DNA from: Deltaproteobacteria bacterium
GTDB taxonomy: Bacteria > Desulfobacterota > Desulfobacteria > Desulfobacterales > Desulfatibacillaceae
Assembly (NCBI GenBank): GCA_021815525.1
Contig: JAKAGN010000069.1
Coordinates: 1-9,625 of the forward strand
Direction: 5' to 3'
DNA length: 9,625 nt
How positions within the stretch are numbered: position 1 is the stretch's first letter; every line of letters begins with the position of its first letter. The notes beneath the pieces were generated by a model. The model made no database searches. It was not told the origin of the DNA and saw only the letters and a program-made list of their open reading frames with translations. The translations under genes were made by a program, and so were the position numbers. Below are positions 1 through 7,164 of this stretch, in pieces.

Positions 1-935
1 TCCTGTCCGCGCTCTTTCCGCGATCCCTGCCCGCCGCGCCATCCAGCAACGGCTTCGTGTGGCTCACGAGCGGCACTTTCACCATGGGCAGCAACACGGC
101 CGAGGCCAACGAGGACGAAAAGCCGGCCCACTCGGTGACGGTTTCCGGCTTTTACCTTGGGGCCCGCGAGGTGACGAGGGGGGAATGGTTCGCCGTCATG
201 GGCACCCGGCCGTGGCTGGACGATCTGGGCGCGTACCGCGAGGGGGCCCACCAGGGCGCGACCCAGGACGAGGACGACCAGTACCCCGCCTCCTACATAT
301 CCTGGACCGCCGCCATGAGCTACTGCGCCGCCAGGAACGCGGCCGCCGGGGGCAACTGGTTCCGGCTCCCCACCGAGGCCGAGTGGGAGTACGCGGCCCG
401 GGTGGGCTCCCTGGGGAGCCTCATGGCCTTTTCACCGGAAATAACGGACGCCAACCTGGGCGACTACGCCTGGTTCCGGGACAACACGGTTACGGCCGGG
501 GAGCCCTGGCCGCACCGCGTGGGCCTGAAGCTCCCCACCCGCTGGGAGTCCAACGGAAACGGCAACCTCTACGACATGCACGGCAACGTCTCCGAATGGG
601 TTCTGGACTACTACGGAAGCTATGCCGCTGCGGCCCAGACCAACCCCGCCGGGCCCGCCACCGGCGACGCCCGCATCACCCGGGGCGGATCATTCCAGGA
701 CGACGCCTACATGCCGCCCGGCTCCGACTGCTCCTCCGCCAACCGCGCGCCCACCGCGCCAGCCGTCACCAACAAGACCATCGGCTTCCGGATCGTGCTC
801 CTCACGGCCCCCTACGCCTACCTCCCGGGCCAGGAGCCCCAGGGCGGCGGGGGAAGCGGAACCAGCGCCAAGTCCTCGTCCAAAAGCTCGGGAGGCGGCG
901 GGGGCTGCTTCATCGGGACGATCCTTTCCCGATGA
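1..935 (+). CDS. SUMF1/formylglycine-enzyme-fold protein with Gly/Ser tail and CFI-like C-terminus (5' truncated)
   Basis: The frame is open from the window edge (first full codon at position 3) to TGA at 933-935, giving 310 visible residues. A GTG at 57 could pass as a start, but it has no Shine-Dalgarno sequence and the reading frame continues upstream through a leader-like stretch (LSALFPRSLPAAPSS). The true start is therefore probably outside the window and the protein is probably exported. The SUMF1/FGE-sulfatase fold is recognised from the FTMGS opening, RLPTEAEWEYAAR, DMHGNVSEW, RGGSF and the closing IGFRIV. True formylglycine-generating enzymes carry two catalytic cysteines after RGGS. 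Here the first is replaced in RGGSFQDDA and only a DCSSANR cysteine remains, so oxidase activity is unlikely and a binding or other SUMF1-type role fits better. From about 843 the chain becomes Gly/Ser/Lys-rich, then reads GGGGGCFIGTILSR and stops, resembling the start of the CFI-box C-terminal tail. The gene overlaps the next one by ATGA. Fold confident; function unknown. Confidence 0.85.
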   Translation, partial: LSALFPRSLPAAPSSNGFVWLTSGTFTMGSNTAEANEDEKPAHSVTVSGFYLGAREVTRGEWFAVMGTRPWLDDLGAYREGAHQGATQDEDDQYPASYISWTAAMSYCAARNAAAGGNWFRLPTEAEWEYAARVGSLGSLMAFSPEITDANLGDYAWFRDNTVTAGEPWPHRVGLKLPTRWESNGNGNLYDMHGNVSEWVLDYYGSYAAAAQTNPAGPATGDARITRGGSFQDDAYMPPGSDCSSANRAPTAPAVTNKTIGFRIVLLTAPYAYLPGQEPQGGGGSGTSAKSSSKSSGGGGGCFIGTILSR

Positions 936-1669
936 AGGAAAGCGGCAAATCCCGCGAACGGCCCGCAAGGGGCGCGGAAGCCCCGGCCCTCGACGTGGTG
1001 GTCCCGGTCTACGACGAGGACCCCTCCGTGGTGGCGCAGACCATAGCCGCCATAGACGCGGCCCTTGACGGGCGCTGGACTTACCGCGTGGTGATCGTGG
1101 ACGACGGCTCCCCCCGGCCCGTTGCGCCGCTTTCCTCCTGGGGCCCCCACGTGACCTTGGTGCGGCACCCGAAAAACCAAGGCTACGGCCGGGCCCTCAA
1201 GACCGGCATCGAGAAGGGCGCCGCGCCCTGGATCGCCATAGTGGACGCGGACGGCTCCTACCCGGTGGGGGACATCCGCCTTCTCGTTCAAAAAATGAGC
1301 TGCTGCGACATGGCGGTGGGCGCGCGCACCGGCCCGGTGGTGATGGAAACCCCGGCCCGCGCGGCCGTGAAACGCCTCTTCAACCGCGCCGCGTCACTCG
1401 TCGCCGGGGTCCCGGTGCGGGACTTGAACAGCGGAATGCGCGTATTCTCCCGCGATCTGTGCGAGTCGGTGTGGAGCAAGCTTCCCGACGGCTTCAGCTT
1501 CACCTCCACCATCACCATGTGGGCCATCCTCGGCGGCTGGCGCATGGAGACCATACCAATCAACTACTACCGCCGGGTGGGAGAGTCATCTCTCAACCCC
1601 GTGCGCGCGGCCATAAGCATGAGCCTGCTGCTGGCGCGCCTGGCCTGCGCCCGCCGCGTCAGAAAATAG
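932..1669 (+). CDS. Family 2 glycosyltransferase, DPM/dolichyl-phosphate-mannose-synthase-like, soluble
   Basis: A 245-residue protein whose ATG overlaps the upstream stop (ATGA, 932-935). No clear Shine-Dalgarno sequence precedes it, so translation probably depends on coupling to the SUMF1-like gene. It is a GT-A fold enzyme expected to move a sugar from a nucleotide-sugar donor, often to a polyprenyl phosphate. Visible motifs are VVVPVYDED (about 22-30), the nucleotide-binding VVIVDDGSP (53-61), HPKNQGYGRALKTGI (79-93), the metal-binding DADGSYP (105-111), and LNSGMRVFSRDL (165-176). The NSGMRVF block and the later TIPINYYRRVGESS are typical of the DPM1/DPG-synthase branch. No transmembrane helices follow the catalytic domain, unlike many GtrB/ArnC-type relatives, so it is probably cytoplasmic or peripherally attached to the membrane. 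The N-terminal 18 residues are charged and poorly conserved in appearance. Donor and acceptor cannot be read from the sequence. The stop codon lies inside the end of the convergent amidotransferase gene. Confidence 0.9.
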   Translation: MKESGKSRERPARGAEAPALDVVVPVYDEDPSVVAQTIAAIDAALDGRWTYRVVIVDDGSPRPVAPLSSWGPHVTLVRHPKNQGYGRALKTGIEKGAAPWIAIVDADGSYPVGDIRLLVQKMSCCDMAVGARTGPVVMETPARAAVKRLFNRAASLVAGVPVRDLNSGMRVFSRDLCESVWSKLPDGFSFTSTITMWAILGGWRMETIPINYYRRVGESSLNPVRAAISMSLLLARLACARRVRK

Positions 1670-3590
1670 CCCCGCCCGGTAAAAATTCCTCCCCCGGCTT
1701 CCTGCCGCCGTTTTCCACGTATATCTCGTGCCAGAGGGCGTAGTTCACGAGGTTCCACACCGCCCGCGCCCAGAAGAGCTTGCCGGCGCGGTATTTTTCC
1801 ACCATCTCGCGCACCTTGCCCGGGTCGAACATGCCCTGGCGCGCCACGGCCCGCTCCGAGAGAAGCTCCCGGACCCAGGGATCGAGGGCCGCCAGCCACG
1901 CGTGGATGGGCACGAAGAAGTTCTCCTTGGGCCGCCGCGCGGCGTCCTCGGGCAGAAGCGGCGCGAGGGCCGCCCTAAGCGCCCGTTTGTTTTGAAAAAG
2001 GCCCAGGTTCTCGGAAAGCGGCACGGAAAGGGCGGCCTCCACCAGCCGGTGATCCAGGTAAGGCACGCGGCACTCCAGGCCGTGGGCCATGGTCATGGCG
2101 TCGCACTTCATGAGAAGGTCCGTGGAAAGCCGGTTGGCCATCTCGAAGGAAAGCGCCTCCGACACGCTCCCGCCCGGCGTAAACCAGGGCTCCATGAGGT
2201 TCTCGGCGAGCCGCTCCAGGGAAAATTCCGACAGATGCCGGGGAAGTATCAAGCCCCGCATCTCGGAGGGAAGGAGCACCGACTCGAGGGCCAGGTAGCT
2301 CCGCCTGGGATCGTCGAGGTCGCGGAGGAAGCGGTCGAGCCGGCCCAGGCCCTCCGGGACCAGGATGGAAAAATAGCGGAAGACGAGGTTCCCCCAGTCC
2401 GGCGGCACGCGCTTCAGTATCCGGGGAAGCGCGAGGAGCGCGGCCCTTGGGAATATCCCCCCGAGGCGGCGCGCGTGGTGAAGGATGTACAGCCGCTCGT
2501 AGCCCGCGAAAAGCTCGTCAGCGCCCTCCCCGGAGCACACGGCCTTCACGCTCCCCGCGGCCCTTTCCGCCAGGAGGTAAAGGGGAATGGCCGCCGGGTC
2601 CGCGTTGAGCTCGCCGAAGTGCCACACGATGCGGGCAAGGAGCCCGGCGGCGGAGACGTCCACCGGGACCTCGGCGTGGCGGTTTCCGAAGCGCCGCACA
2701 AGGGCCGGGATGCCCCGCGCCGCCGAGAGGCCCGGAAGGGCGGCGCAAAAGGTCTCGACCGGCTCCTTGCCGCGCGACATCAACGCCAGAAGCCCCGAGG
2801 AATCCACCCCTCCCGAGAGGAAAAGCCCCACCGGCACGTCGCCGCGCAGGTTCTCCGCGACCGCGTCCGAAAGGAGCCCGCGAAGGAGCGCCGGCCGATC
2901 CCGCGCCGGCTCGGGACGCGCCGGCGGAATCCTCCACCAGGATTTAATTTCGACCCGCCCCTTTCGGTAAAAGGCGAAGCAGCCGGGCGGAAACCTGCGG
3001 ACGCCCCTCACGATGGTTTCTGAAAGGTCGTTGTGGCGGAACTGGAGGAAGTAGGCCGCGGCCGCCGGATCGGGCTCTACTGGGCCGAAGCCCATTTTAA
3101 GGATCGCGTTTATCTCGGAGGCGAAGTAGAAAACGCCGCCCTTTTCCGCGTAGTAAAGGGGCTTTACCCCAAGCCGGTCCCGGGCGAGAAAAAGGGTCTT
3201 TTCCAGCTCGTCCCACACCGCGAAGGCGAACATGCCGGAAAAATCCGAAAGGCAGGCCGGGCCCTTCCTGATGAACGAGGCCAGCACAACCTCGGTGTCT
3301 GTGCGGGAGCGGAAAACAAGGCCTTCGGCTTCGAGGCCTGAGCGGATTTTGCCGTCGTTGTAGACCTCGCCGTTGTAGACGATGGTGTAGCGGCCCGTGG
3401 GATCCGTCATGGGCTGGCGGCCGGCCTCGCTGGCGTCCTGTATGGAAAGCCTCACGTGGGCGAGGCCCGCGCCGGGAAAGGTCGCAAGGCCCAAGCCGTC
3501 CGGGCCCCGGTGGGCCATTACGCCGAGCACGCCCTCCCAGGCCTTCTCCCCCAGGGGCCGCCCCCCTACCCTTCCCGCGATGCCGCACAT
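1659..3590 (-). CDS. asnB: Glutamine-dependent asparagine-synthetase-family amidotransferase
   Basis: A 643-residue protein beginning MCGIAG, where Cys2 becomes the N-terminal nucleophile of the class II glutaminase domain. This requirement fixes the start at 3590 over a longer in-frame extension. GGGAGG lies four bases upstream. Glutaminase motifs are HRGPDG (27-32), HVRLSI (45-50), YNGEVYN (72-78) and SRTDTE (95-100). The ATP-pyrophosphatase domain shows the PP-loop SGGVDSS (259-265), GEGADELFAGYE (354-365) and a C-terminal ECRVPYLDHRLVE block. The glutaminase is intact, which argues against a lasso-peptide cyclase, where it is lost. The stretch after the PP-loop (TFCAALPGLSAARGIPALV) is shorter than, and unlike, the usual TFS...FDES segment, so the acceptor may not be aspartate. 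Paralogues of this type often sit in polysaccharide clusters and amidate sugar acids or related carboxylates. It is last in the minus-strand run and overlaps the membrane gene by 25 bp. Family certain; the symbol denotes family only. Confidence 0.92.
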   Translation of the reverse strand: MCGIAGRVGGRPLGEKAWEGVLGVMAHRGPDGLGLATFPGAGLAHVRLSIQDASEAGRQPMTDPTGRYTIVYNGEVYNDGKIRSGLEAEGLVFRSRTDTEVVLASFIRKGPACLSDFSGMFAFAVWDELEKTLFLARDRLGVKPLYYAEKGGVFYFASEINAILKMGFGPVEPDPAAAAYFLQFRHNDLSETIVRGVRRFPPGCFAFYRKGRVEIKSWWRIPPARPEPARDRPALLRGLLSDAVAENLRGDVPVGLFLSGGVDSSGLLALMSRGKEPVETFCAALPGLSAARGIPALVRRFGNRHAEVPVDVSAAGLLARIVWHFGELNADPAAIPLYLLAERAAGSVKAVCSGEGADELFAGYERLYILHHARRLGGIFPRAALLALPRILKRVPPDWGNLVFRYFSILVPEGLGRLDRFLRDLDDPRRSYLALESVLLPSEMRGLILPRHLSEFSLERLAENLMEPWFTPGGSVSEALSFEMANRLSTDLLMKCDAMTMAHGLECRVPYLDHRLVEAALSVPLSENLGLFQNKRALRAALAPLLPEDAARRPKENFFVPIHAWLAALDPWVRELLSERAVARQGMFDPGKVREMVEKYRAGKLFWARAVWNLVNYALWHEIYVENGGRKPGEEFLPGGAIF

Positions 3591-5065
3591 GGCCCCTCCC
3601 CGCCCGGAGCCGCGCCGGAAAGGTTTTTCCGGGGCCTGAGGCTTATCGGGTGCATGGCCACGATTCCAAGGACGAGGCAATAGAGCATGTCGAAGGGGTA
3701 GCGGTATCGCACGATCCCTATGCTCACGAAAAACTGCGGCACGAGAAGGTAGAACATGGTGGCGTAAAGGCAGGCAAAGAAGAGGCGCCGGGGACCGGGG
3801 GGGCCCATGCCCAAAAACGCGCCCCGCAGAAGAACCACCACCGTCAGCGGCAGTATCAGAAAAGGCGCCGTGAGAGCCGTGTAAAAGCTTCCGATATACC
3901 TTATGGCGTTCGCTCCCGGCCGCTTCAAATACCTTATGGCCACGAAGGGCCCGGTGAGGTTGTTATCGTTCAAAACGGCAATGCTGTTGTTCCACTGGTT
4001 TTCAAACAAGTCGGAAGACGACATTGTGGCGGCGAGGATCGAGAGCGAATATGCGGTGTACCTGACAGGATAGGTGGCCACGTAGCGCCGCCACAATCTC
4101 ATCACCATGCGGTCCACGGCTTGATTGTCCCGCGCATTGTCCCCCGAGTGCAGGCCGAGAATGTTCTCCCGTATGTGAACGTAGGCGCTGCCCCAGATGA
4201 CGTTGTCGTCCTTCCCCACCCCGGCCAGGTAATCGCGGATCGCCGTGAGGACCGGATCGCCTCCCGTGTCCACGGCCGAAAGAGGCGCGGCCTCGTCCCA
4301 AACCAGCCTGTACATGGCGGCCTTGGGCAGCCCCGTGGAAAGTGTGAACTTCCCGAAAACCCGCCAGGTGGCAAGCTCGACCGGAACCACCACCAGCGAA
4401 AATCCTAAGGCTATGGCCGAAGCCAGCTTGAAATACCGGAGTATACGCGGCCTTCCAAGATAAAAAGGCAGTATCGTCATCGCAAGTATCACCGGCTGGT
4501 ACTGGAGCACGGCCCGCACGTTGGAGCCGAGCCCGGCCGCGACGCCCGACAGGAAAAGCCAGGGCAGGAACGTCCGGCCATTGTCCCTTTCACGGAAAAG
4601 CCCGAGAGCGAGAAGTGAAACATGGGAAACCAGGAAAAAGATGAAAAGGATTTCATTCATGAGGGACTGAGCATAAAGCACGAAGCCGCCGTAGAGAGCG
4701 GCGCAAAGCCCGGCGCAAAGGCCCGAGGCGCGCCCCGCGAGGCTTTTCCCCAGCCAGTAGAGCATCCAGGCGCAGAAAAGCACCAGCGCGTGCTGGACCG
4801 GCGCGGTCCAGAAGGGCCCGAAAAAATTCCGGAACTGGCCGTATAGAAAGGGCGAGTGGGGGTCCCTCAGGGTGCCTGCAAAGGACTGGAACCAGAAGCT
4901 GTCGCACTGGACGAGGGGAGGCGCCATCCACACGACGAGCGGAAGCCGCACCAGGAACCACGCGGAAGCTATTACGGAAAGGTCACGCTTCCACGCCCGC
5001 TCCGGTGGAAGCTCCGGCGCAAGAAAGCGCCCGATTCCATCGATAGCCCGCCGGTAAAAACCCAT
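3566..5065 (-). CDS. Polytopic membrane protein, probable GT-C (PMT/ArnT-like) glycosyltransferase
   Basis: A 499-residue inner-membrane protein. The start at 5065 is preceded by GGGAG seven bases upstream; a longer frame to 5266 only reads through the end of the radical SAM gene. About ten hydrophobic helices can be seen, roughly at 29-47, 88-106, 114-131, 138-157, 166-180, 190-203, 213-233, 392-415, 427-450 and 457-473. A large hydrophilic segment, probably periplasmic, runs from about 234 to 388. The first external loop holds an Asp (VQCDSFWFQ, D55) and helix 4 begins at SLMNEILF (E138). This layout and the RYRYPFDMLY ending resemble the PMT_2/ArnT superfamily, which transfers sugars from polyprenyl-phosphate donors, but no signature is decisive. 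Asn-rich QWNNS and NDNN stretches lie around 357-369, and the DNA here looks less GC-rich than its neighbours. The DPM-like transferase on the opposite strand could supply such a donor (inference). Confidence 0.75.
   Translation of the reverse strand: MGFYRRAIDGIGRFLAPELPPERAWKRDLSVIASAWFLVRLPLVVWMAPPLVQCDSFWFQSFAGTLRDPHSPFLYGQFRNFFGPFWTAPVQHALVLFCAWMLYWLGKSLAGRASGLCAGLCAALYGGFVLYAQSLMNEILFIFFLVSHVSLLALGLFRERDNGRTFLPWLFLSGVAAGLGSNVRAVLQYQPVILAMTILPFYLGRPRILRYFKLASAIALGFSLVVVPVELATWRVFGKFTLSTGLPKAAMYRLVWDEAAPLSAVDTGGDPVLTAIRDYLAGVGKDDNVIWGSAYVHIRENILGLHSGDNARDNQAVDRMVMRLWRRYVATYPVRYTAYSLSILAATMSSSDLFENQWNNSIAVLNDNNLTGPFVAIRYLKRPGANAIRYIGSFYTALTAPFLILPLTVVVLLRGAFLGMGPPGPRRLFFACLYATMFYLLVPQFFVSIGIVRYRYPFDMLYCLVLGIVAMHPISLRPRKNLSGAAPGGEGPCAASREG
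3595..3600 (-). promoter_or_regulatory. Ribosome binding site of the amidotransferase gene
   Basis: On the minus strand GGGAGG precedes the ATG at 3590 with a four-base spacer. It lies inside the end of the upstream membrane-protein gene. Together with the need for Cys at residue 2, it selects the MCGIAG start over an in-frame start about 30 codons upstream. Confidence 0.6.
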
Positions 5066-5072
5066 GCAGATG

Positions 5073-5077
5073 CTCCC
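5073..5077 (-). promoter_or_regulatory. Ribosome binding site of the membrane-protein gene
   Basis: On the minus strand GGGAG lies seven bases before the ATG at 5065, within the short gap after the radical SAM stop. It supports the 499-residue start instead of the longer open frame that runs back into the radical SAM gene. An ATG formed at 5079 is out of frame. Confidence 0.6.
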
Positions 5078-5097
5078 ATCGAGAAAAAGCCGCCCCT

Positions 5098-6279
5098 TCA
5101 GTTGAACATCCAGTTGCAGCGCAGGCACTGGGGCGGGTTCGCGCTTGAGCTTCGCCGGTGGCGCTCCATCATGCGCCGGAAGCCTTCCGCCCGCTCCGAT
5201 CGCCAGGCCTCCTTCAGGCGGCCGCTTCGGATGTTGCCGTAGGTAACATAGGGGTAGTCGATGCAAAAGACCATATCGCCGTTGGGAACGATGTGCATGG
5301 CAAACGACGGCACCCGGCAGCGGCTCCTCGAAAGCGGCGTCCCGCTTCCCGCGTGGTAGGCCCTCATGGTTTGAACATCGAAGCCCCCGGCGTTAAGAAA
5401 GCTTACGACGAAGCCAGGCCGCCCGCGCCTTATCCGCAGAATCTCCCGGGCGACGAGGCTTGGGTTCACGAGGCGGGCGGCATCGGTCTCGAAGGCGTCC
5501 CAGGCCCCGGGTGAGAGGCCCCAGCTGCGGGCGAGGGCGTCGGCCTCGATGCGCGCCGAAGGCGACACGTAGTTTAGGAGCTGGACGTTCCACCAGTCGG
5601 GCGAAAGCTCCCTTACCACCGAAAAAAGCTCGAAAAGCCGCCCCTGGTTCGCGGGTGAGATCACGCTGGAGACCTGGATCAAGGGCCGCTTGCCGCCGGA
5701 TGCGGCCCGGGCTTCGAGGAGGTTCCGGATGCCCCGGTGTGTGCGGTCGAAGGCGAAATCCCGGCCCCGCATGGCGTTGTGGACCTCGCGGGGGCCGTCC
5801 AGGGAAACCGTCACCACGTTGACCCCGGTTTTTACCAGGCTTCGCGCGATGGCGGGGTCGGCCAGGCGCACGCCGTTGGTGGAAAGGCGGGATGGAAGGC
5901 CTAAGCGGCGGCAATCCTCGAGCATCCCCAAAAGCTCGCCCCCAAGAAGGAGCGGCTCGCCGCCCGTGAGCTTCACGTAGGGCCGGGGGCGCCACGAGGC
6001 GGCCTCGCAAAGTGCCGGGAAAAGCTCGGCGCGCGTTATGCGTTTTCCGCGGAACTGCGGCCGCTTCATGATTTTTCTTATGCCGCACATTTCGCAGCGA
6101 AGCTCGCAGGCCGATGATACCGCCACCACGATCTCCACGGGATGCGGCGTCACGAAACCCGGAACGGCGCGGCACGCAAGCTCGGCCGCGCGCCGCACGG
6201 CCACGGCCGCGGCGAAACGCGGGTTACGCGCCGAAAGACGCGCGATTCCGAAGATATTGGCCGGGTCCGGGCGTGTCAT
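5098..6279 (-). CDS. Radical SAM protein with half-size SPASM-like (twitch) C-terminus
   Basis: A 393-residue protein that starts at an ATG overlapping the tyrA stop (ATGA, 6276-6279). An in-frame extension to 6903 lies wholly inside tyrA and is rejected. The radical SAM [4Fe-4S] motif CELRCEMC (CX3CX2C) sits at Cys58, Cys62 and Cys65, after about 57 residues. The SAM-binding TGGEP motif is at 105-109, followed by STNG and SLDG blocks on later strands. The C-terminus shows Cys321-X12-Gly-X4-Cys339, then CLRC at Cys385 and Cys388, then the chain ends. This is the first half of a SPASM domain, enough for one auxiliary cluster with four Cys ligands. Such enzymes reductively cleave S-adenosylmethionine to modify peptides, sugars or small molecules; the substrate is not evident. 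No precursor-peptide gene is seen nearby. Position between tyrA and two glycan-type genes suggests a role in glycan or small-molecule modification (inference). Cytoplasmic; probably oxygen-sensitive. Confidence 0.88.
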   Translation of the reverse strand: MTRPDPANIFGIARLSARNPRFAAAVAVRRAAELACRAVPGFVTPHPVEIVVAVSSACELRCEMCGIRKIMKRPQFRGKRITRAELFPALCEAASWRPRPYVKLTGGEPLLLGGELLGMLEDCRRLGLPSRLSTNGVRLADPAIARSLVKTGVNVVTVSLDGPREVHNAMRGRDFAFDRTHRGIRNLLEARAASGGKRPLIQVSSVISPANQGRLFELFSVVRELSPDWWNVQLLNYVSPSARIEADALARSWGLSPGAWDAFETDAARLVNPSLVAREILRIRRGRPGFVVSFLNAGGFDVQTMRAYHAGSGTPLSRSRCRVPSFAMHIVPNGDMVFCIDYPYVTYGNIRSGRLKEAWRSERAEGFRRMMERHRRSSSANPPQCLRCNWMFN

Positions 6280-7160
6280 GGCTTGCCGTTCTTCTGATTT
6301 TTTCGGGCCTCGTCTGAAAGGACCGCCAAAAAGGCGTCGCTTTCCGCGAATCCCCGGGCCGGAAAATCCCCCAGAAAATCCCTTACCGCGCCCAAAAACG
6401 AAAGCCCGGCCCCGGGGTCGCCGTTTCCCACCAGGGCCTCGCGGGCCGCGGCCGCGGCCTTCTCGAAGGCGGCAAGGACCGCCTCCGTCTCCGGGTTCTT
6501 CCCCACGAGCCCGGCGTAAAGGGAGAGGTCCTGGGCGAATAGCCGCCCGACGAGCGCCAGCTTGGCCCGGAATATCGGGGTGGCGTAGGGAAGGAGCGAT
6601 TCCGGCGCAAGGCCAAGGTCGGCCAGAGTCCGGCCTAAGGTGATGGTGGCGAAGTGCGTCAAGCCCTGAACCACCGCCATGTGGCGGTCGTGGACGGCCG
6701 GATCGGTTTCGGTGACCAGCGCCCCGCCGGCCGCAAGCTCCGCCGAAAGCCAGTCCTTCCAGCGCGCGCCCCGCATGGGGCACAGGATGACGTTCTGGCC
6801 GGAAAGCCCCGCCGTCGTGGGTCCGAAAAGGGGATGGGCGCCGCAAACCTCGGCCACGGTGCTTTCCAGCATGGCCCGGCAAATACCCGCCTTCAGGGAG
6901 CAAAAGTCCATGAGGGCTTGGCCTTCCGTCAGAAGCGGCCCCAGCCTTTTGGCCGCATCCATGGCCGCCGCCAGCGGCAGGCTCAGTATGACCACCTCCG
7001 AGCGCCGTACAAGCTCCGCCTCGGAAAGCTCCGTCTTGCGGCCGCAGAAAAGGACTCCGTGCCCGGCTCCCTCAAAAAAACGGCGGAACCACTGGCCCAT
7101 GAGCCCGGTTCCGCCGACGATTCCGATCGTGATCTTATCGCGTTTAAAGTCGCTTTCCAT
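6276..7160 (-). CDS. tyrA: Prephenate/arogenate dehydrogenase (TyrA), monofunctional
   Basis: A 294-residue protein expected to decarboxylate prephenate oxidatively to 4-hydroxyphenylpyruvate (or arogenate to tyrosine) with NAD(P), leading towards tyrosine. The N-terminal Rossmann motif is GIVGGTGLMGQW (13-24), followed by VVILSLPL (56-63) and DFCSLK (85-90). The two conserved histidines occur in AHPLFGPT (His109) and QGLTHFATI (His169), as in the dehydrogenase half of E. coli TyrA. No chorismate mutase domain precedes it and no ACT domain follows, so feedback by tyrosine through ACT is not expected. The start at 7160 has GGAAG four bases upstream. A candidate promoter and structured leader lie in the intergenic space before it. 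It is separated from aroC by 196 bp including a likely terminator, and heads the run that continues into the radical SAM gene with a four-base overlap. Prephenate versus arogenate preference cannot be read here. Confidence 0.92.
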   Translation of the reverse strand: MESDFKRDKITIGIVGGTGLMGQWFRRFFEGAGHGVLFCGRKTELSEAELVRRSEVVILSLPLAAAMDAAKRLGPLLTEGQALMDFCSLKAGICRAMLESTVAEVCGAHPLFGPTTAGLSGQNVILCPMRGARWKDWLSAELAAGGALVTETDPAVHDRHMAVVQGLTHFATITLGRTLADLGLAPESLLPYATPIFRAKLALVGRLFAQDLSLYAGLVGKNPETEAVLAAFEKAAAAAREALVGNGDPGAGLSFLGAVRDFLGDFPARGFAESDAFLAVLSDEARKNQKNGKP

Positions 7161-7164
7161 GTCG

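Noticed and set aside
59..931. Long N-terminal extension of the glycosyltransferase in frame 2
   Set aside because: It overlaps the clear SUMF1 coding frame and reads as Arg/Gly/Pro-rich nonsense. The GT motifs begin only after the ATG at 932.
1728..3023. Long plus-strand open frame opposite the amidotransferase gene
   Set aside because: It is the antisense shadow of a well-conserved gene in GC-rich DNA. The translation is Arg/Pro/His-rich and has no family motif.
1659..3590. Lasso-peptide cyclase paired with a radical SAM enzyme
   Set aside because: The glutaminase domain and its Cys are intact, and no precursor peptide, B1/B2 protease or exporter is visible.
3591..3680. 30-residue extension of the amidotransferase upstream of MCGIAG
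   Set aside because: Class II glutaminases need Cys at residue 2 after Met removal, and a Shine-Dalgarno sequence sits directly before the MCGIAG start.
6280..6903. N-terminal extension of the radical SAM protein
   Set aside because: It lies wholly inside tyrA and is low-complexity Arg/Gly/Pro. The ATGA junction at 6276-6279 gives a better start.
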